This document shows, piece by piece, positions 1 through 8,060 of a stretch of 60,258 nucleotides of DNA (positions within the stretch are counted from its first letter, which is position 1; each line of letters starts with the position of its first letter). A program made the translations under genes and the position numbers. The stretch covers positions 1 through 60,258 of the forward strand of contig NZ_LTBA01000016.1 of assembly GCF_001594005.1 (NCBI RefSeq), in the 5' to 3' direction. Source of the DNA: Clostridium tepidiprofundi DSM 19306. GTDB taxonomy: Bacteria; Bacillota; Clostridia; Clostridiales; Clostridiaceae. Below the pieces are notes generated by a model. It worked only from the letters and a program-made list of their open reading frames with translations. It did no database searches and was not told the DNA's origin.

Positions 1-122
1 TCTAGTCTTCCTCAATTATTTAAACCTCCTCAAACAATATAAATTAGTATTCCACTAATAATATTCGTTGAGTACATATACATATTTATAACATTTTAAT
101 GCGAAGAATTTTTAATCTTTAG

Positions 123-887
123 AGCTGTATAAGCATAAAAACCAATTTTACTGATTATACTTTCTATACAGAGGACGGTAATTATCTTCACTTTGAATTT
201 CAAACTACATATAAAGAAAAAGACATAAATAGATTTTTATTCTATGACGCATCACTACTTTATAAATACAATAAAAAGGTTAATACTATAGTAATATACT
301 CAGCAGATATAAAAAACACAAAAACAAAATTAGATGGTGGAAGCTTAAAATATGAGATTCAAGCTTTTTATATGAGTAGTTTAGATGGCGATAAAAAATA
401 TACTCAATTAAAAGAAAAAATAGAAGCCGGTAAAGAATTGACAAATGAAGAAATACTGAACTTAACATTCATTCCTCTTATGAATAGTAAAGAAGACAAA
501 TCTACAAGAGCTATAAAAAGCATTGAACTTGCAAGCAAAATCAAAGAAAATGATAATAAACTTCATTGTTTAAGTTTACTATATGCTCTTTTAGAAAAAT
601 TTGGTGATGATAATAGTAAGAAAAAATTTAAGGAGGTATTTTCTATGACTGAAATAGGTAAAATGATACGTGAAGAAGGATTGCAAGAAGGAAAACTTGA
701 AGGATTACAGGAAGGAAAAATTGAGGGTAAATATGAAATGTTGACAGCATTGTTAATAAAGAAATTTAAAAAGATTCCAAATGAATATCTTAAAAAAATT
801 AAGACTTTACCTCCAAACATAATTGATATAATCGCTTTAGAGATTTTCGATATGCAAGATATTAAGGATTTAGAGAAATATCTGTAA
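123..887 (+). pseudogene. Rpn-family PD-(D/E)XK nuclease/transposase, 5'-truncated
   Basis: The frame is open from 123 to a stop at 887, but a TAG at 120-122 closes it upstream and no start codon lies before ATG 372. The translated part starting with TDYTFYTEDGNY and continuing through HFEFQ is the core of the Rpn (recombination-promoting nuclease / putative transposase) family, including the E-x-Q of the nuclease fold. The usual N-terminal part with the first catalytic residues is missing. A neighbouring frame at about 117-152 reads LELYKHKNQFY, so a frameshift may have contributed. The C-terminal half has the family's typical EEGLQEGKLEGLQEG repeats. The toxin or nuclease is probably dead. 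An internal start at 645 is listed separately. Confidence 0.7.
645..887 (+). CDS. Possible internal small protein (RpnS-like C-terminal product)
   Basis: A perfect Shine-Dalgarno AAGGAGGT (630-637) lies 7 nt before ATG 645, in frame inside the truncated Rpn gene. It would give an 80-residue protein starting MTEIGKMIREEGLQEG, which covers only the glycine/glutamate repeat and the helical tail. In E. coli rpn genes the C-terminal part is known to be made separately from an internal start and to act as antitoxin to the full nuclease. That this happens here is inference from the ribosome binding site and gene position. The full-length start is lost while this site is intact. Confidence 0.45.
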   Translation: MTEIGKMIREEGLQEGKLEGLQEGKIEGKYEMLTALLIKKFKKIPNEYLKKIKTLPPNIIDIIALEIFDMQDIKDLEKYL

Positions 888-904
888 TGGTTAAGTTTTC
901 TCAT

Positions 905-1935
905 AGAATAATAAAACTAATATAGTGAACTTTAATTAAAGAATAGTGAATAAGGAATAGAGAATAGTAAAGGTTGAAATTGCTGCGCAATTTCTTTAAT
1001 AAAGAGTGCTAGTTGGACAGTTTGCTAGTGATTAGTTATAAGTGTATAGTAATCAAATTACAAATTTGTATTGGAGCTGGAGACTAAACAAAAGTTACTA
1101 ATCACCAATCGCCAATCACCAAAGCAGACTGTGACTTTGATGAAAACTAATATAAGAGTGCTAGTTTTCCAGGTGGCTAGTTACCAGTTAATGTTGAAAT
1201 CGTTACACGATTTCCTAAATGTATATAAAAACATTTGGTGATTATAAGTATATAGTAATCAAGTTACGAATCTGTACTAGTCCTCTAGCCCTCTAGTACC
1301 CTAGCAAACTTGCTTTAAGTCCTAGCACCTAGTACCTTCTTTAACCTCCTGGTACCTAGTACCTAAATGCAGATACTGGTATGCAGATTGCAAATCTGTA
1401 CTATGGAGGTTGGAGACTAGAGACTAAAACAAAGTCACTAATCACCGGTCACCGGTCACCAAAACAAATTGTGACTTTAATGGATATTAATATTTAAATT
1501 TTGTTTTTAAATAGTTACTAGCCGTCAAGTCACAAATCTGTACTAGAGATTGGCGACTAGGGACTGAAGATTAAAGACTAGCCTTCTAGCAGACTAGTAG
1601 ACTTGTTTTATCTCCTAGCACCTAATAAGATGTTAGTTTTCAAGTTGCAAATCTGTATAGTTGATTAGAGACTAGAGACTGGAGACTGGGAACTGGTCCT
1701 CTAGCCGACTGGCAAACTTGCCTTATTACCTGGTCCTTTTTTCACCTTCTGGAACTTTCTTTCCCCTTCTAGCTCCTAGTATCTTGTTTTCCACCTAGCA
1801 CCTGATTCCTAGCGCCTGACCCCTTCTTTCCCCTTCTAGCTCCTAGTCCCTTGTTTTTCCTCCTAGCACCTAACACCTAATTCCTAGCTCCTGACTTCTG
1901 GCCCCTTGTTTTAATTCTAGCGACTCAAGAGTTAT
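905..1935 (+). repeat. CTAG-rich dispersed repeat region, copy 1
   Basis: About 1 kb without a credible ORF is built of shuffled short modules. These are runs such as GAATAGAGAATAGTAAAGG, the small hairpin GAAATTGC-TGC-GCAATTTC (about 978-996), a second hairpin GAAATCG-TTACA-CGATTTC (about 1196-1214), strings like AGTCACTAATCACC, GGAGACTAGAGACT and CTAGCACCTAGTACC, and the phrase AAATCTGTACTAG. The same modules recur at 7522-7655 and 10245-10625 in this orientation, and at 41470-42560 and 42995-43270 in the opposite one. CTAG, normally scarce in bacterial DNA, occurs dozens of times. Function unknown. Confidence 0.75.
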
Positions 1936-1954
1936 TATGATAAAATAATAATAT

Positions 1955-2074
1955 GATTAACCCACAATAAGCTATGGATAAATTTCAAATATACAATATA
2001 TAGTATTTATGAAATTGGTTTTTATGCATATATAGTGATGAGTTTCTATTTAAAATACTTTTTGTGAGATAACC
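1955..2074. mobile_element. MITE-like element C, copy 1 (about 120 bp)
   Basis: This segment is about 90% identical by eye to 37234-37353. The ends form imperfect terminal inverted repeats: GATTAACCCACAATAAG on the left, and ATAACC preceded by TTTTTGTGAG on the right. It has no coding capacity. The flanks are AT-rich (ATAATAT on both sides, 7 bp), so the target-site duplication is suggestive only. The second copy has a clearer duplication and a matching empty site. It lies just upstream of the sigma-54 activator gene. Confidence 0.6.
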
Positions 2075-2155
2075 ATAATATACAATGATTATGTAGTAGC
2101 ATATGTGGTATTTACTAAGACTCTAAATGAATAGTAAATGCCGAGGGGGAATATT

Positions 2156-3457
2156 TTGAGTATGAGTATGCTTGATAAAGTAATTGATACGGTTTCTGAT
2201 GGAATAATAATAACCGATTGTGAATTGAATATTGTAAAGTTTAATGAAAAAACTTTAAAAGAGTTCAATTGTACTGAAAATGCATTATTAGGATATCCAC
2301 TTAGAAAAGTACTAAATGACGACAATTATTTAAAACAGATAAAAAATGCAAATAAATTATATAATGCAAATAAAACTCTATTTTTCAAGAATAGAAGAAT
2401 AAGATGCAGTATTAATGCATCATCAATAGTGCAAAATGGCGAGTTTAAAGGCATAATAATAGCTTTTAATAGTTTATGCAATATAAATAAAAAATGCTGT
2501 GAAATGTACAAAGCAATGTACAATTTTAATGACATAATCACAATCGATAGCAGAATGATTAAGATAATTGATTATGCAAAAAAAGCTGCATATACTGATT
2601 GCAACATTTTACTTGAGGGAGAAAGTGGTACTGGAAAAGAAGTTTTTGCACAAGCTATACATAACTATAGTAAAAGAGCAAATGGACCATTTGTTGCGGT
2701 TAACTGTGCTGCTATACCTAATGAACTCATTGAAAGTGAATTGTTTGGGTATGAAAAAGGAGCATTTACAGGAGCATCACAGAGTGGACATAAAGGTAAA
2801 TTTGAAATCGCACATGGAGGTACACTTTTTCTTGATGAAATAGGTGATATGCCATCAGAATTACAATCAAAATTATTAAGAGCGATTGATACAAAAACTA
2901 TAACTCCAATTGGAGGGACAAGAGAAAAGAAAATTGATGTAAGGATTATATCTGCTACAAATCGTATTCTAAGCGAAGAAGTAAACAAAAAGAATTTTAG
3001 ATTTGATTTATATTATAGATTGAATGTCATAAGTATACATTTGATTAGTTTGAGGTATAGAAGAGAAGACATTGAATTATTGACCCAATATTTTATTGAA
3101 AAACTTAATTTGTTAACAAATAATGAGAAAAGAGCTAGTTTGGGTTATATTGAATTGCTAAAAAAGCACAGTTGGCCTGGTAATATAAGAGAACTTAAAA
3201 ATACAGTTGAAAGAGCATATTATTTGTGTGATAATGATGTTATTGATGACGATATTGTTCAGAATTTTAATTTAATTAAAATGGATATGAAATCAGATAA
3301 GTGTGAAAATATAATTCCTCTCGAAGAATTAGAAAAGAAAAATATAATATGTGCCGTAAACTACTGCAATGGGAATATTTCTAAAGCAGCTGATATGCTC
3401 CAGATAGGCAGAGCAACATTATATAGAAAAATAAAAAAATATTGTCTTAAAATTTGA
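2156..3457 (+). CDS. Sigma-54-dependent Fis-family transcriptional activator (PAS-AAA-HTH)
   Basis: This is an enhancer-binding protein that would remodel RNA polymerase carrying sigma-54. From the N-terminus it has a PAS-like sensor (about residues 5-95, SDGIIITD), the central AAA+ ATPase with Walker A GESGTGKE, the sigma-54 contact loop GAFTGA and Walker B GTLFLDEIGD, an arginine-finger region, and a C-terminal Fis-type helix-turn-helix (GNISKAADMLQIGRATLYR). An ATG at 2138 is in frame, but the ribosome binding site GAGGGGG (2143-2149) lies after it, so TTG 2156 (6 nt spacing) or ATG 2162 is more likely. The signal sensed is unknown, and I found no convincing -24/-12 promoter next to it. 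Confidence 0.9.
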   Translation: MSMSMLDKVIDTVSDGIIITDCELNIVKFNEKTLKEFNCTENALLGYPLRKVLNDDNYLKQIKNANKLYNANKTLFFKNRRIRCSINASSIVQNGEFKGIIIAFNSLCNINKKCCEMYKAMYNFNDIITIDSRMIKIIDYAKKAAYTDCNILLEGESGTGKEVFAQAIHNYSKRANGPFVAVNCAAIPNELIESELFGYEKGAFTGASQSGHKGKFEIAHGGTLFLDEIGDMPSELQSKLLRAIDTKTITPIGGTREKKIDVRIISATNRILSEEVNKKNFRFDLYYRLNVISIHLISLRYRREDIELLTQYFIEKLNLLTNNEKRASLGYIELLKKHSWPGNIRELKNTVERAYYLCDNDVIDDDIVQNFNLIKMDMKSDKCENIIPLEELEKKNIICAVNYCNGNISKAADMLQIGRATLYRKIKKYCLKI

Positions 3458-3540
3458 CAAATTATGCGGTGTTCAGTTATAATATAGATGTTGTAGTGTA
3501 AATTACTAGATTTTTAGGTCATGTGGCTTTATTATGAATT

Positions 3541-3710
3541 GCTGAAGTTTATTCAGTTTGTATAGCTTCGTTCTGAATTTGTGAATTTTATTCAGTTTAT
3601 TTGGTTTTATTCTGAATTAGTGAATTTTATTCAGTTTGTATAGCTTCATTCTGAATTTGTGAATTTTATTCAGTTTATGTGGTTTTATTCTGAATTTTTG
3701 GAATATGTGT
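3541..3710. repeat. 78-bp tandem repeat made of two 39-bp half units
   Basis: After the activator gene, the motif ATTCAGTTTGTATAGCTTC appears at 3551 and 3629, 78 bp apart. Each 78-bp unit is itself two related halves of about 39 bp built around TTCTGAATT-TGTGAATTTTATTCAG. About two units are present. The halves TTCTGAATT and AATTTTATTCAG can pair, so each unit is weakly palindromic. No reading frame is evident. The array ends just before element A copy 1. Confidence 0.65.
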
Positions 3711-3719
3711 ATTATGTGA

Positions 3720-3850
3720 CTTCAATTCGTGATTTAGATTTTTATCATATATATTACAATGAAAAGATGTAGTAGGCAGAGATTTTTATGACGAATACTA
3801 ATAAAAAATATATGATATTAAATATTTATATTGCGTATTATGAATTGAAG
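3720..3850. mobile_element. MITE-like element A, copy 1 (131 bp)
   Basis: The ends are inverted repeats, CTTCAATTCGTGATTTA on the left and TATTATGAATTGAAG on the right. The interior matches the copies at 4940-5070 and 39725-39856. The flanks ATTATGTGA (3711-3719) and ATTTTGTGA (3851-3859) look like a 9-bp target duplication with one mismatch. There is no ORF, so this would be a non-autonomous element moved by a transposase encoded elsewhere. Confidence 0.65.
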
Positions 3851-3908
3851 ATTTTGTGAAGTATGTATGTTATATAATTTAATATAAGATAAATATGTCC
3901 CCTAAACA

Positions 3909-3945
3909 AAATCTCTACCACGATATAGTAGAGATTTTGCTTTTT
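3909..3945 (+). terminator. Intrinsic terminator-like hairpin
   Basis: AAAATCTCTAC and GTAGAGATTTT form an 11-bp perfect stem with a 9-nt loop, followed by GCTTTTT. It could end transcription coming from the activator gene. The right arm runs into the first unit of the 67-bp repeat. Confidence 0.6.
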
Positions 3946-4095
3946 AAGGGGGTATTAAAATTTAGCACTGCTTCTCGCGTTTTGTCTTCGTCAGAAGCAG
4001 ATTTTGCTTTTTAAGGGGGTATTAAAACTTAGCACGGCTTCTTGCGTTTTGTCTTCGCCAGAAGCAGATTTTGCTTTTAACGGGGGTATTAAAAC
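3934..4095. repeat. 67-bp tandem repeat, two full units plus a partial third
   Basis: Units start at 3934, 4001 and 4068 with ATTTTGCTTTTTAAGGGGG. Each full unit contains the hairpin arms CTGCTTCT/AGAAGCAG (or near matches) around GCGTTTTGTCTTCG. The stop codon and last codons of the minus-strand DUF4397 gene (complement of GGGGGTATTAAAA) lie in the partial third unit. The array therefore looks like serial duplication of that gene's extreme 3' end with its terminator hairpin. Confidence 0.75.
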
Positions 4096-4745
4096 TCTAT
4101 ATATGAATTTCCATCTAGAGGTATTAAAACCTGAAGAGGGGGGATGCCTCCGACCAAGCCGACAGAATAAATTGTATAAAATCTTTTTGGTTTCAAATGA
4201 ATATTAGGCACATATAAAATCACAGTATCAGTTCCAGTAAGGCGTATTTCTACTGTATATATTCCAGATGGAACTTCAATATAGTCCTTTATGTCTTTAA
4301 ATGCTACATCTTTGAATAAAACATCTCCATTTGGAAGAACAACATCTACATTTGGTGCATTAGGAGATAGTTGAGCAAATCTTAAACCTAATTTTCCTTC
4401 CTTTGTTTCTAATAATGGTTCTTTTATTGGCAAAATTGATAGATTATCAGGAGTTTTACCTATTATAGCAATTGTGTATATTTCATTTGGAGGAATAAAT
4501 AATGATGTATCAATAAACGGATTTATTTTTTTGCCAGCAGCATAAACCTTAACATTATAATTTCCCGATCTTATTGGAAGATATTCAGAAAAATCTTTGT
4601 ACTTAATATTTGTAACCCAAGGTTTATCATTAATATAGATATCAATTGCTGGACATTTGGGTGCAGAATGTAATAAACGCATGAAAGACTTCATAGCATC
4701 ATTTCTATAATACTCATAATAATAGTCAAATGGATAAGAAAACAT
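4089..4745 (-). CDS. DUF4397-domain protein
   Basis: This 218-residue protein contains two beta-sandwich repeats of the DUF4397 type. They are recognisable from MRLLHSAPKCPAIDIYINDKP (repeat 1, from about residue 18) and LRFAQLSPNAPNVDVVLPNGD (repeat 2, from about residue 122). Each is followed by a Tyr-x-x-(Ile/Val)-P-S/R-G-x-Y pattern. DUF4397 proteins are usually cell-surface proteins of unknown role in Firmicutes. No signal peptide is visible and the N-terminus is rich in tyrosine (YYYEYY). The start ATG at 4745 has AGAAAGGA upstream. It is the only gene in the window on the minus strand and is divergent from the acyl cluster. Confidence 0.85.
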   Translation of the reverse strand: MFSYPFDYYYEYYRNDAMKSFMRLLHSAPKCPAIDIYINDKPWVTNIKYKDFSEYLPIRSGNYNVKVYAAGKKINPFIDTSLFIPPNEIYTIAIIGKTPDNLSILPIKEPLLETKEGKLGLRFAQLSPNAPNVDVVLPNGDVLFKDVAFKDIKDYIEVPSGIYTVEIRLTGTDTVILYVPNIHLKPKRFYTIYSVGLVGGIPPLQVLIPLDGNSYIEF

Positions 4746-4813
4746 TATTAAATCCTTTCTAAGAGTACTTCAAATATAGTATATGTAACATGGAAAAAAG
4801 ATGTGATAGAAAG

Positions 4814-4843
4814 TTGACAAATTAAACTTAAAAAGGATATTAT
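4814..4843 (+). promoter_or_regulatory. Sigma-A promoter, probably for the acyl-modification cluster
   Basis: TTGACA (4814-4819) and TATTAT (4838-4843) are separated by 18 bp. The promoter points toward the fkbH-like gene at 5193. It would give a leader of about 340 nt that includes element A copy 2, so the insertion may have changed expression. Confidence 0.5.
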
Positions 4844-4939
4844 GAAAGCGGAGATTAAGCATCTAAAAAATAAATAGTGCAGACTTTCCTAAGTAAATAA
4901 CTAGTTAAAGTTGCTTATTTCAAATATATTTTTTTATTG

Positions 4940-5070
4940 CTTCAATTCGTAATTTAGATTTTTATCATACATATTACAACGAAAAAATGCAGTATGCAGA
5001 GATTTTTATAGTGAATATTAATAAAAAATATATGATATTAAATATTTATATTGCATATTACGAATTGAAG
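4940..5070. mobile_element. MITE-like element A, copy 2 (131 bp)
   Basis: The terminal inverted repeats are CTTCAATTCGTAATTTA and TATTACGAATTGAAG (complement CTTCAATTCGTAATA). They are flanked by a perfect 8-bp direct repeat TTTTATTG (4932-4939 and 5071-5078). The interior is close to copies 1 and 3. There is no coding capacity. Confidence 0.75.
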
Positions 5071-5192
5071 TTTTATTGAATTATGCAATTAAGAAAATCT
5101 GCACTAGTAAGAATGCTAGTATATTTGACTTGTTATTTTTTTTAAAATGACTTATAGTATTTTATAATTAAAACTAGGGAGAATGATGTAAT

Positions 5193-6959
5193 GTGAAATT
5201 TAGAGAATTAAAGAAGAACTTGAAAAAAGATTTTTCAGAGTTAAAGACATGTAAAATAGCAATACTAGGAGATAGTGCAACACAGTTTTTAAATACTGCC
5301 ATAAAAGGTTATGGATATAATGAAAAAATAAACTTTGATATATTTGAGGCAGATTATGACCAAATAGAGAGGCAGATTTATGATCCAGAATCTGAACTTT
5401 ATGAATTCAATCCTGAATTCATTATAATATTTGCTTCTTCAGAAAAACTGATAGAAAAGTTTTATTCAACAAACAGCAATGAAAAAATGCATTTTGCAGA
5501 TAATCAAATCAATAAAATAAAAGAACTTTGGGAGCGTATAAATAGTAAAATCAACTGCAATATTATTAATTTTAACTATGTTGAAATAAATGATAATATT
5601 TTTGGAAACTATGGTAACAAAACTAAAAATTCATTTATTTATCAACTCAGAAAGCTCAACTTTAATTTAATGGATATTGCACAGCAGTACAAAAATGTAT
5701 TTATAAGTGATGTTTGCTCTTTGCAGAATGTATTTGGAAGAGAAAACACATTTGATTCAAAAATGTATGCTTCATCAAAAATGGTATTTAGCATTGACTT
5801 TTTGCCTCATGTTGCTAAAAATATTATAGATATTATTAAAGCATCTATGGGAAAAATTAAAAAATGTCTTATAATGGACTTGGACAACACTCTTTGGGGT
5901 GGAGTAATTGGTGATGATGGAATAAACAATATTCAAATAGGGGAACTTGGAGCAGGAAGGGCATATACAGAGCTTCAAATGTGGGCTAAACAGCTTAAAG
6001 AGAGAGGTATAATACTTGCTGTATCCAGTAAAAATACAGAAGAAATAGCAAAAGAACCATTTATAAAACACCCTGATATGGTTTTAAGACTTGATGATAT
6101 AGCTGTTTTTGCTGCAAATTGGGAAACAAAGGTTGATAACATAAAGTATATTCAATCAATATTGAATATAGGATTTGATTCTATGGTGTTTATAGATGAT
6201 AACCCATTTGAAAGAAATATGGTAAGGGAAATGATTGATGGAATCACAGTGCCAGAACTTCCAAATGATCCATCAGAATATGTGTCCTACCTTAGAAATT
6301 TAAATCTGTTTGAAACAATATCGTATTCTAAGGAAGATTCAAAAAGAACAAAACAGTATCAAAATGAAGCAAAAAGGGTAGAATTAAAGAAAAGCTTTGA
6401 TTCTGTTGATGAGTATTTAAAAAGCCTTAAAATGGTATCGGAATATGGAAGTTTTAAAGATTATTATATTCCAAGAATTGCTCAACTTACACAAAGATCA
6501 AATCAATTTAACATGAGAACGGTAAGATATACTGAAAAAGATATAGAAAGAATAAAAAATTCTAATGATTATATAACATTATACTTCACATTGGAAGATA
6601 AATTTGGAGATAATGGTTTGATAAGCGTTCTCATATTGAAGAAGAATGATGATAAATCACTTTTCATAGATACTTGGATAATGAGTTGTAGGGTTTTGAA
6701 GAGAGGTATGGAATATTTTGTGATAAATAAGCTTGTTGATTTAGCTAAAGAACAAGGATATACTAAAATAATCGGAGAATATATACCTACACCCAAAAAT
6801 GTGCTTGTCAAAGATTTATATAAAGAATGTGGATTTTCAAAAACTGTACTGCATGAAAATGATAATGAAAAATATAATAAAAATAGGAATAAAAATGATA
6901 CTTGGGTATTATATGTTGATAACTACATAACAAAAAAGGTTTATATTGATAATAAATAG
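5193..6959 (+). CDS. HAD-IIIC / FkbH-like protein
   Basis: FkbH-type enzymes take a glyceryl group from 1,3-bisphosphoglycerate, dephosphorylate it and load it on an acyl carrier protein. The 588-residue protein has the family layout: an N-terminal SGNH-like part (about 20-210), the HAD core with DLDNTLWGGVIGDDG (nucleophile DxDxT, about 229-243) and FIDDNPFER later in the HAD domain, and a C-terminal GNAT-like part (about 430-580). The GTG start at 5193 has AGGGAG 10 nt upstream. The acyl carrier gene 7277-7519 downstream supports the loading role. That the substrate is glycerate is family inference. The C-terminal tail is rich in Asn and Lys (NDNEKYNKNRNKND). Confidence 0.88.
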   Translation: MKFRELKKNLKKDFSELKTCKIAILGDSATQFLNTAIKGYGYNEKINFDIFEADYDQIERQIYDPESELYEFNPEFIIIFASSEKLIEKFYSTNSNEKMHFADNQINKIKELWERINSKINCNIINFNYVEINDNIFGNYGNKTKNSFIYQLRKLNFNLMDIAQQYKNVFISDVCSLQNVFGRENTFDSKMYASSKMVFSIDFLPHVAKNIIDIIKASMGKIKKCLIMDLDNTLWGGVIGDDGINNIQIGELGAGRAYTELQMWAKQLKERGIILAVSSKNTEEIAKEPFIKHPDMVLRLDDIAVFAANWETKVDNIKYIQSILNIGFDSMVFIDDNPFERNMVREMIDGITVPELPNDPSEYVSYLRNLNLFETISYSKEDSKRTKQYQNEAKRVELKKSFDSVDEYLKSLKMVSEYGSFKDYYIPRIAQLTQRSNQFNMRTVRYTEKDIERIKNSNDYITLYFTLEDKFGDNGLISVLILKKNDDKSLFIDTWIMSCRVLKRGMEYFVINKLVDLAKEQGYTKIIGEYIPTPKNVLVKDLYKECGFSKTVLHENDNEKYNKNRNKNDTWVLYVDNYITKKVYIDNK

Positions 6960-7145
6960 GGAACTTGTTTTGCTAAAGTAAGATATTTGTACTTCAGGTG
7001 GAGAATTCACTCGATATGAAGCAAAAAATTTTTGTAACATTAATCTTCAGGCAAAACAACAGCAAGGAATCTACTCGACATAAAGCAAAAAGCTTCAAAC
7101 TCTCACTTGCAGAACTGGAAGTTTTGTAAAATTGATAAATAGGAA
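6960..7145 (+). mobile_element. Degenerate IS200/IS605-like end fragment
   Basis: This noncoding stretch begins GAACTTGTTTTGCTAAAG and contains CTTCAGGTGGAGA, AAGCAAAAAGCTTCAAACTC and a decayed hairpin CTCTCACTTGCAGAACTGG. It aligns piecewise with 37023-37135, which has intact hairpins. It resembles the 3' end of clostridial IS605-type elements, where the TnpB guide RNA would be encoded, but no tnpA or tnpB is present. The rest of the gap to 7276 shows nothing I recognise. Confidence 0.4.
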
Positions 7146-7276
7146 AGTAAGTTAGGCGAAACGATAATATCTAAAGTAAACAGAAACTAAATAAGCAAAT
7201 AATAAAAATTTATTTGAATAGATTTGAATAGAATACCAAATTGTATTTCTATAAGTAAAAACTGGAGGAATAGACT

Positions 7277-7519
7277 ATGAATTTTGAACAAGTAATTAAG
7301 GAAGTAAATGAAATTTTTATAGATGTTTTGGATAATGATGAAATAGAATTAAAATATGAAACAACAGCAGATGATGTGGAGGATTGGGATTCACTAACTC
7401 ATATTGAATTAATAGTTGAAATAGAAAAACACTTTAACATTAAATTTACACTTGTAGAAGTGCAAAACTTCAAAAACGTAGGAGAAATGTGCGAAGCAAT
7501 CGTGAAGAAAACCAATTAA
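7277..7519 (+). CDS. Acyl carrier protein
   Basis: This 80-residue acidic four-helix carrier protein has the phosphopantetheine motif DWDSLTHIELIVEIE; the Ser of DSL (about residue 39) is the attachment site. It would carry the acyl group loaded by the FkbH-like enzyme and presented to the MaoC-like and SDR enzymes downstream. GGAGG lies 7-11 nt before ATG 7277. The sequence (helix II with LTHIELIVEIEKHF) is of the dedicated type found in FkbH clusters, not the housekeeping AcpP type. Confidence 0.92.
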   Translation: MNFEQVIKEVNEIFIDVLDNDEIELKYETTADDVEDWDSLTHIELIVEIEKHFNIKFTLVEVQNFKNVGEMCEAIVKKTN

Positions 7520-7521
7520 AT

Positions 7522-7655
7522 AGTGAATAGAGAATAAGGAATAGTAAAGGCTGAAATTGCTACGCAATTTTTTCAAGTTGTAAATCTGTACTGGAGACTG
7601 GGGACTAGGGATTTGGGATTAGATAAGCTGGAGATTGGAGACTAAAGAGAGTGGG
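7522..7655 (+). repeat. CTAG-rich dispersed repeat, short copy
   Basis: The spacer between the carrier gene and the MaoC-like gene begins with GAATAGAGAATAAGGAATAG. It continues through the hairpin GAAATTGC-TAC-GCAATTT and ends in GGAGACTGGGGACTAGGG, all modules of the 905-1935 repeat. It interrupts an otherwise tight operon and supplies most of the DNA before the next ribosome binding site. Confidence 0.7.
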
Positions 7656-7664
7656 GTGATTTCT

Positions 7665-8060
7665 GTGAAATTAAAAAAGGGTGATGAATTTACAGAAAGA
7701 TTTGTTATAGATGATGAAATTTATGATGGTTTTATTTCTATATTTAAGGACAGAAATCCCATGCATACAGATAAAAAATATGCAGTTGACAAAGGATTTG
7801 AGGATGTTATAATGCATGGAAACATTTTAAATGGATTTATATCGTATTTCATTGGGGAAAAACTCCCCATAAAGAATGTAATTATCCACAAGCAGAGTAT
7901 AAAATATAAAAAGCCTGTGTATAAAAATGAAGAATTAACATTCAAGGCATATGTGAGTGATGTATTTGATTCTGTAAATGCTGTAGAATTTAAATTTACA
8001 TTTATGAAGCAAGATGGCACAAAAGCTGCTACAGGTAAAATCCAAATTGGGGTGGTTTAA
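7665..8060 (+). CDS. MaoC-like (R)-specific hydratase/dehydratase
   Basis: This 131-residue single hot-dog protein of the MaoC / R-specific enoyl hydratase family keeps the catalytic pattern D-x-N-P-M-H in KDRNPMHTDKKYA. By family it hydrates or dehydrates a carrier-bound 2-enoyl/3-hydroxyacyl group, probably the one on the adjacent carrier protein. The frame is open to TTG 7635, but that part lies in repeat DNA. GGGGTG (7653-7658) precedes GTG 7665, which I take as the start. Its stop overlaps the SDR start (8060), which indicates coupled translation. Confidence 0.85.
   Translation: MKLKKGDEFTERFVIDDEIYDGFISIFKDRNPMHTDKKYAVDKGFEDVIMHGNILNGFISYFIGEKLPIKNVIIHKQSIKYKKPVYKNEELTFKAYVSDVFDSVNAVEFKFTFMKQDGTKAATGKIQIGVV

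Larger units (their letters stand above)
4746..5192. other. Intergenic region with divergent promoters and element A copy 2
   Basis: These 447 bp separate the DUF4397 gene from the acyl cluster. They hold a good sigma-A promoter at 4814-4843, element A copy 2 (4940-5070) and a ribosome binding site AGGGAG (5177-5182). I see no gene. The mobile element sits in the presumed 5' leader of the acyl operon. Confidence 0.6.

Noticed and set aside
4004..4207. 67-residue plus-strand ORF
   Set aside because: It lies in the 67-bp tandem array and runs antisense into the DUF4397 gene; no ribosome binding site or protein-like composition.
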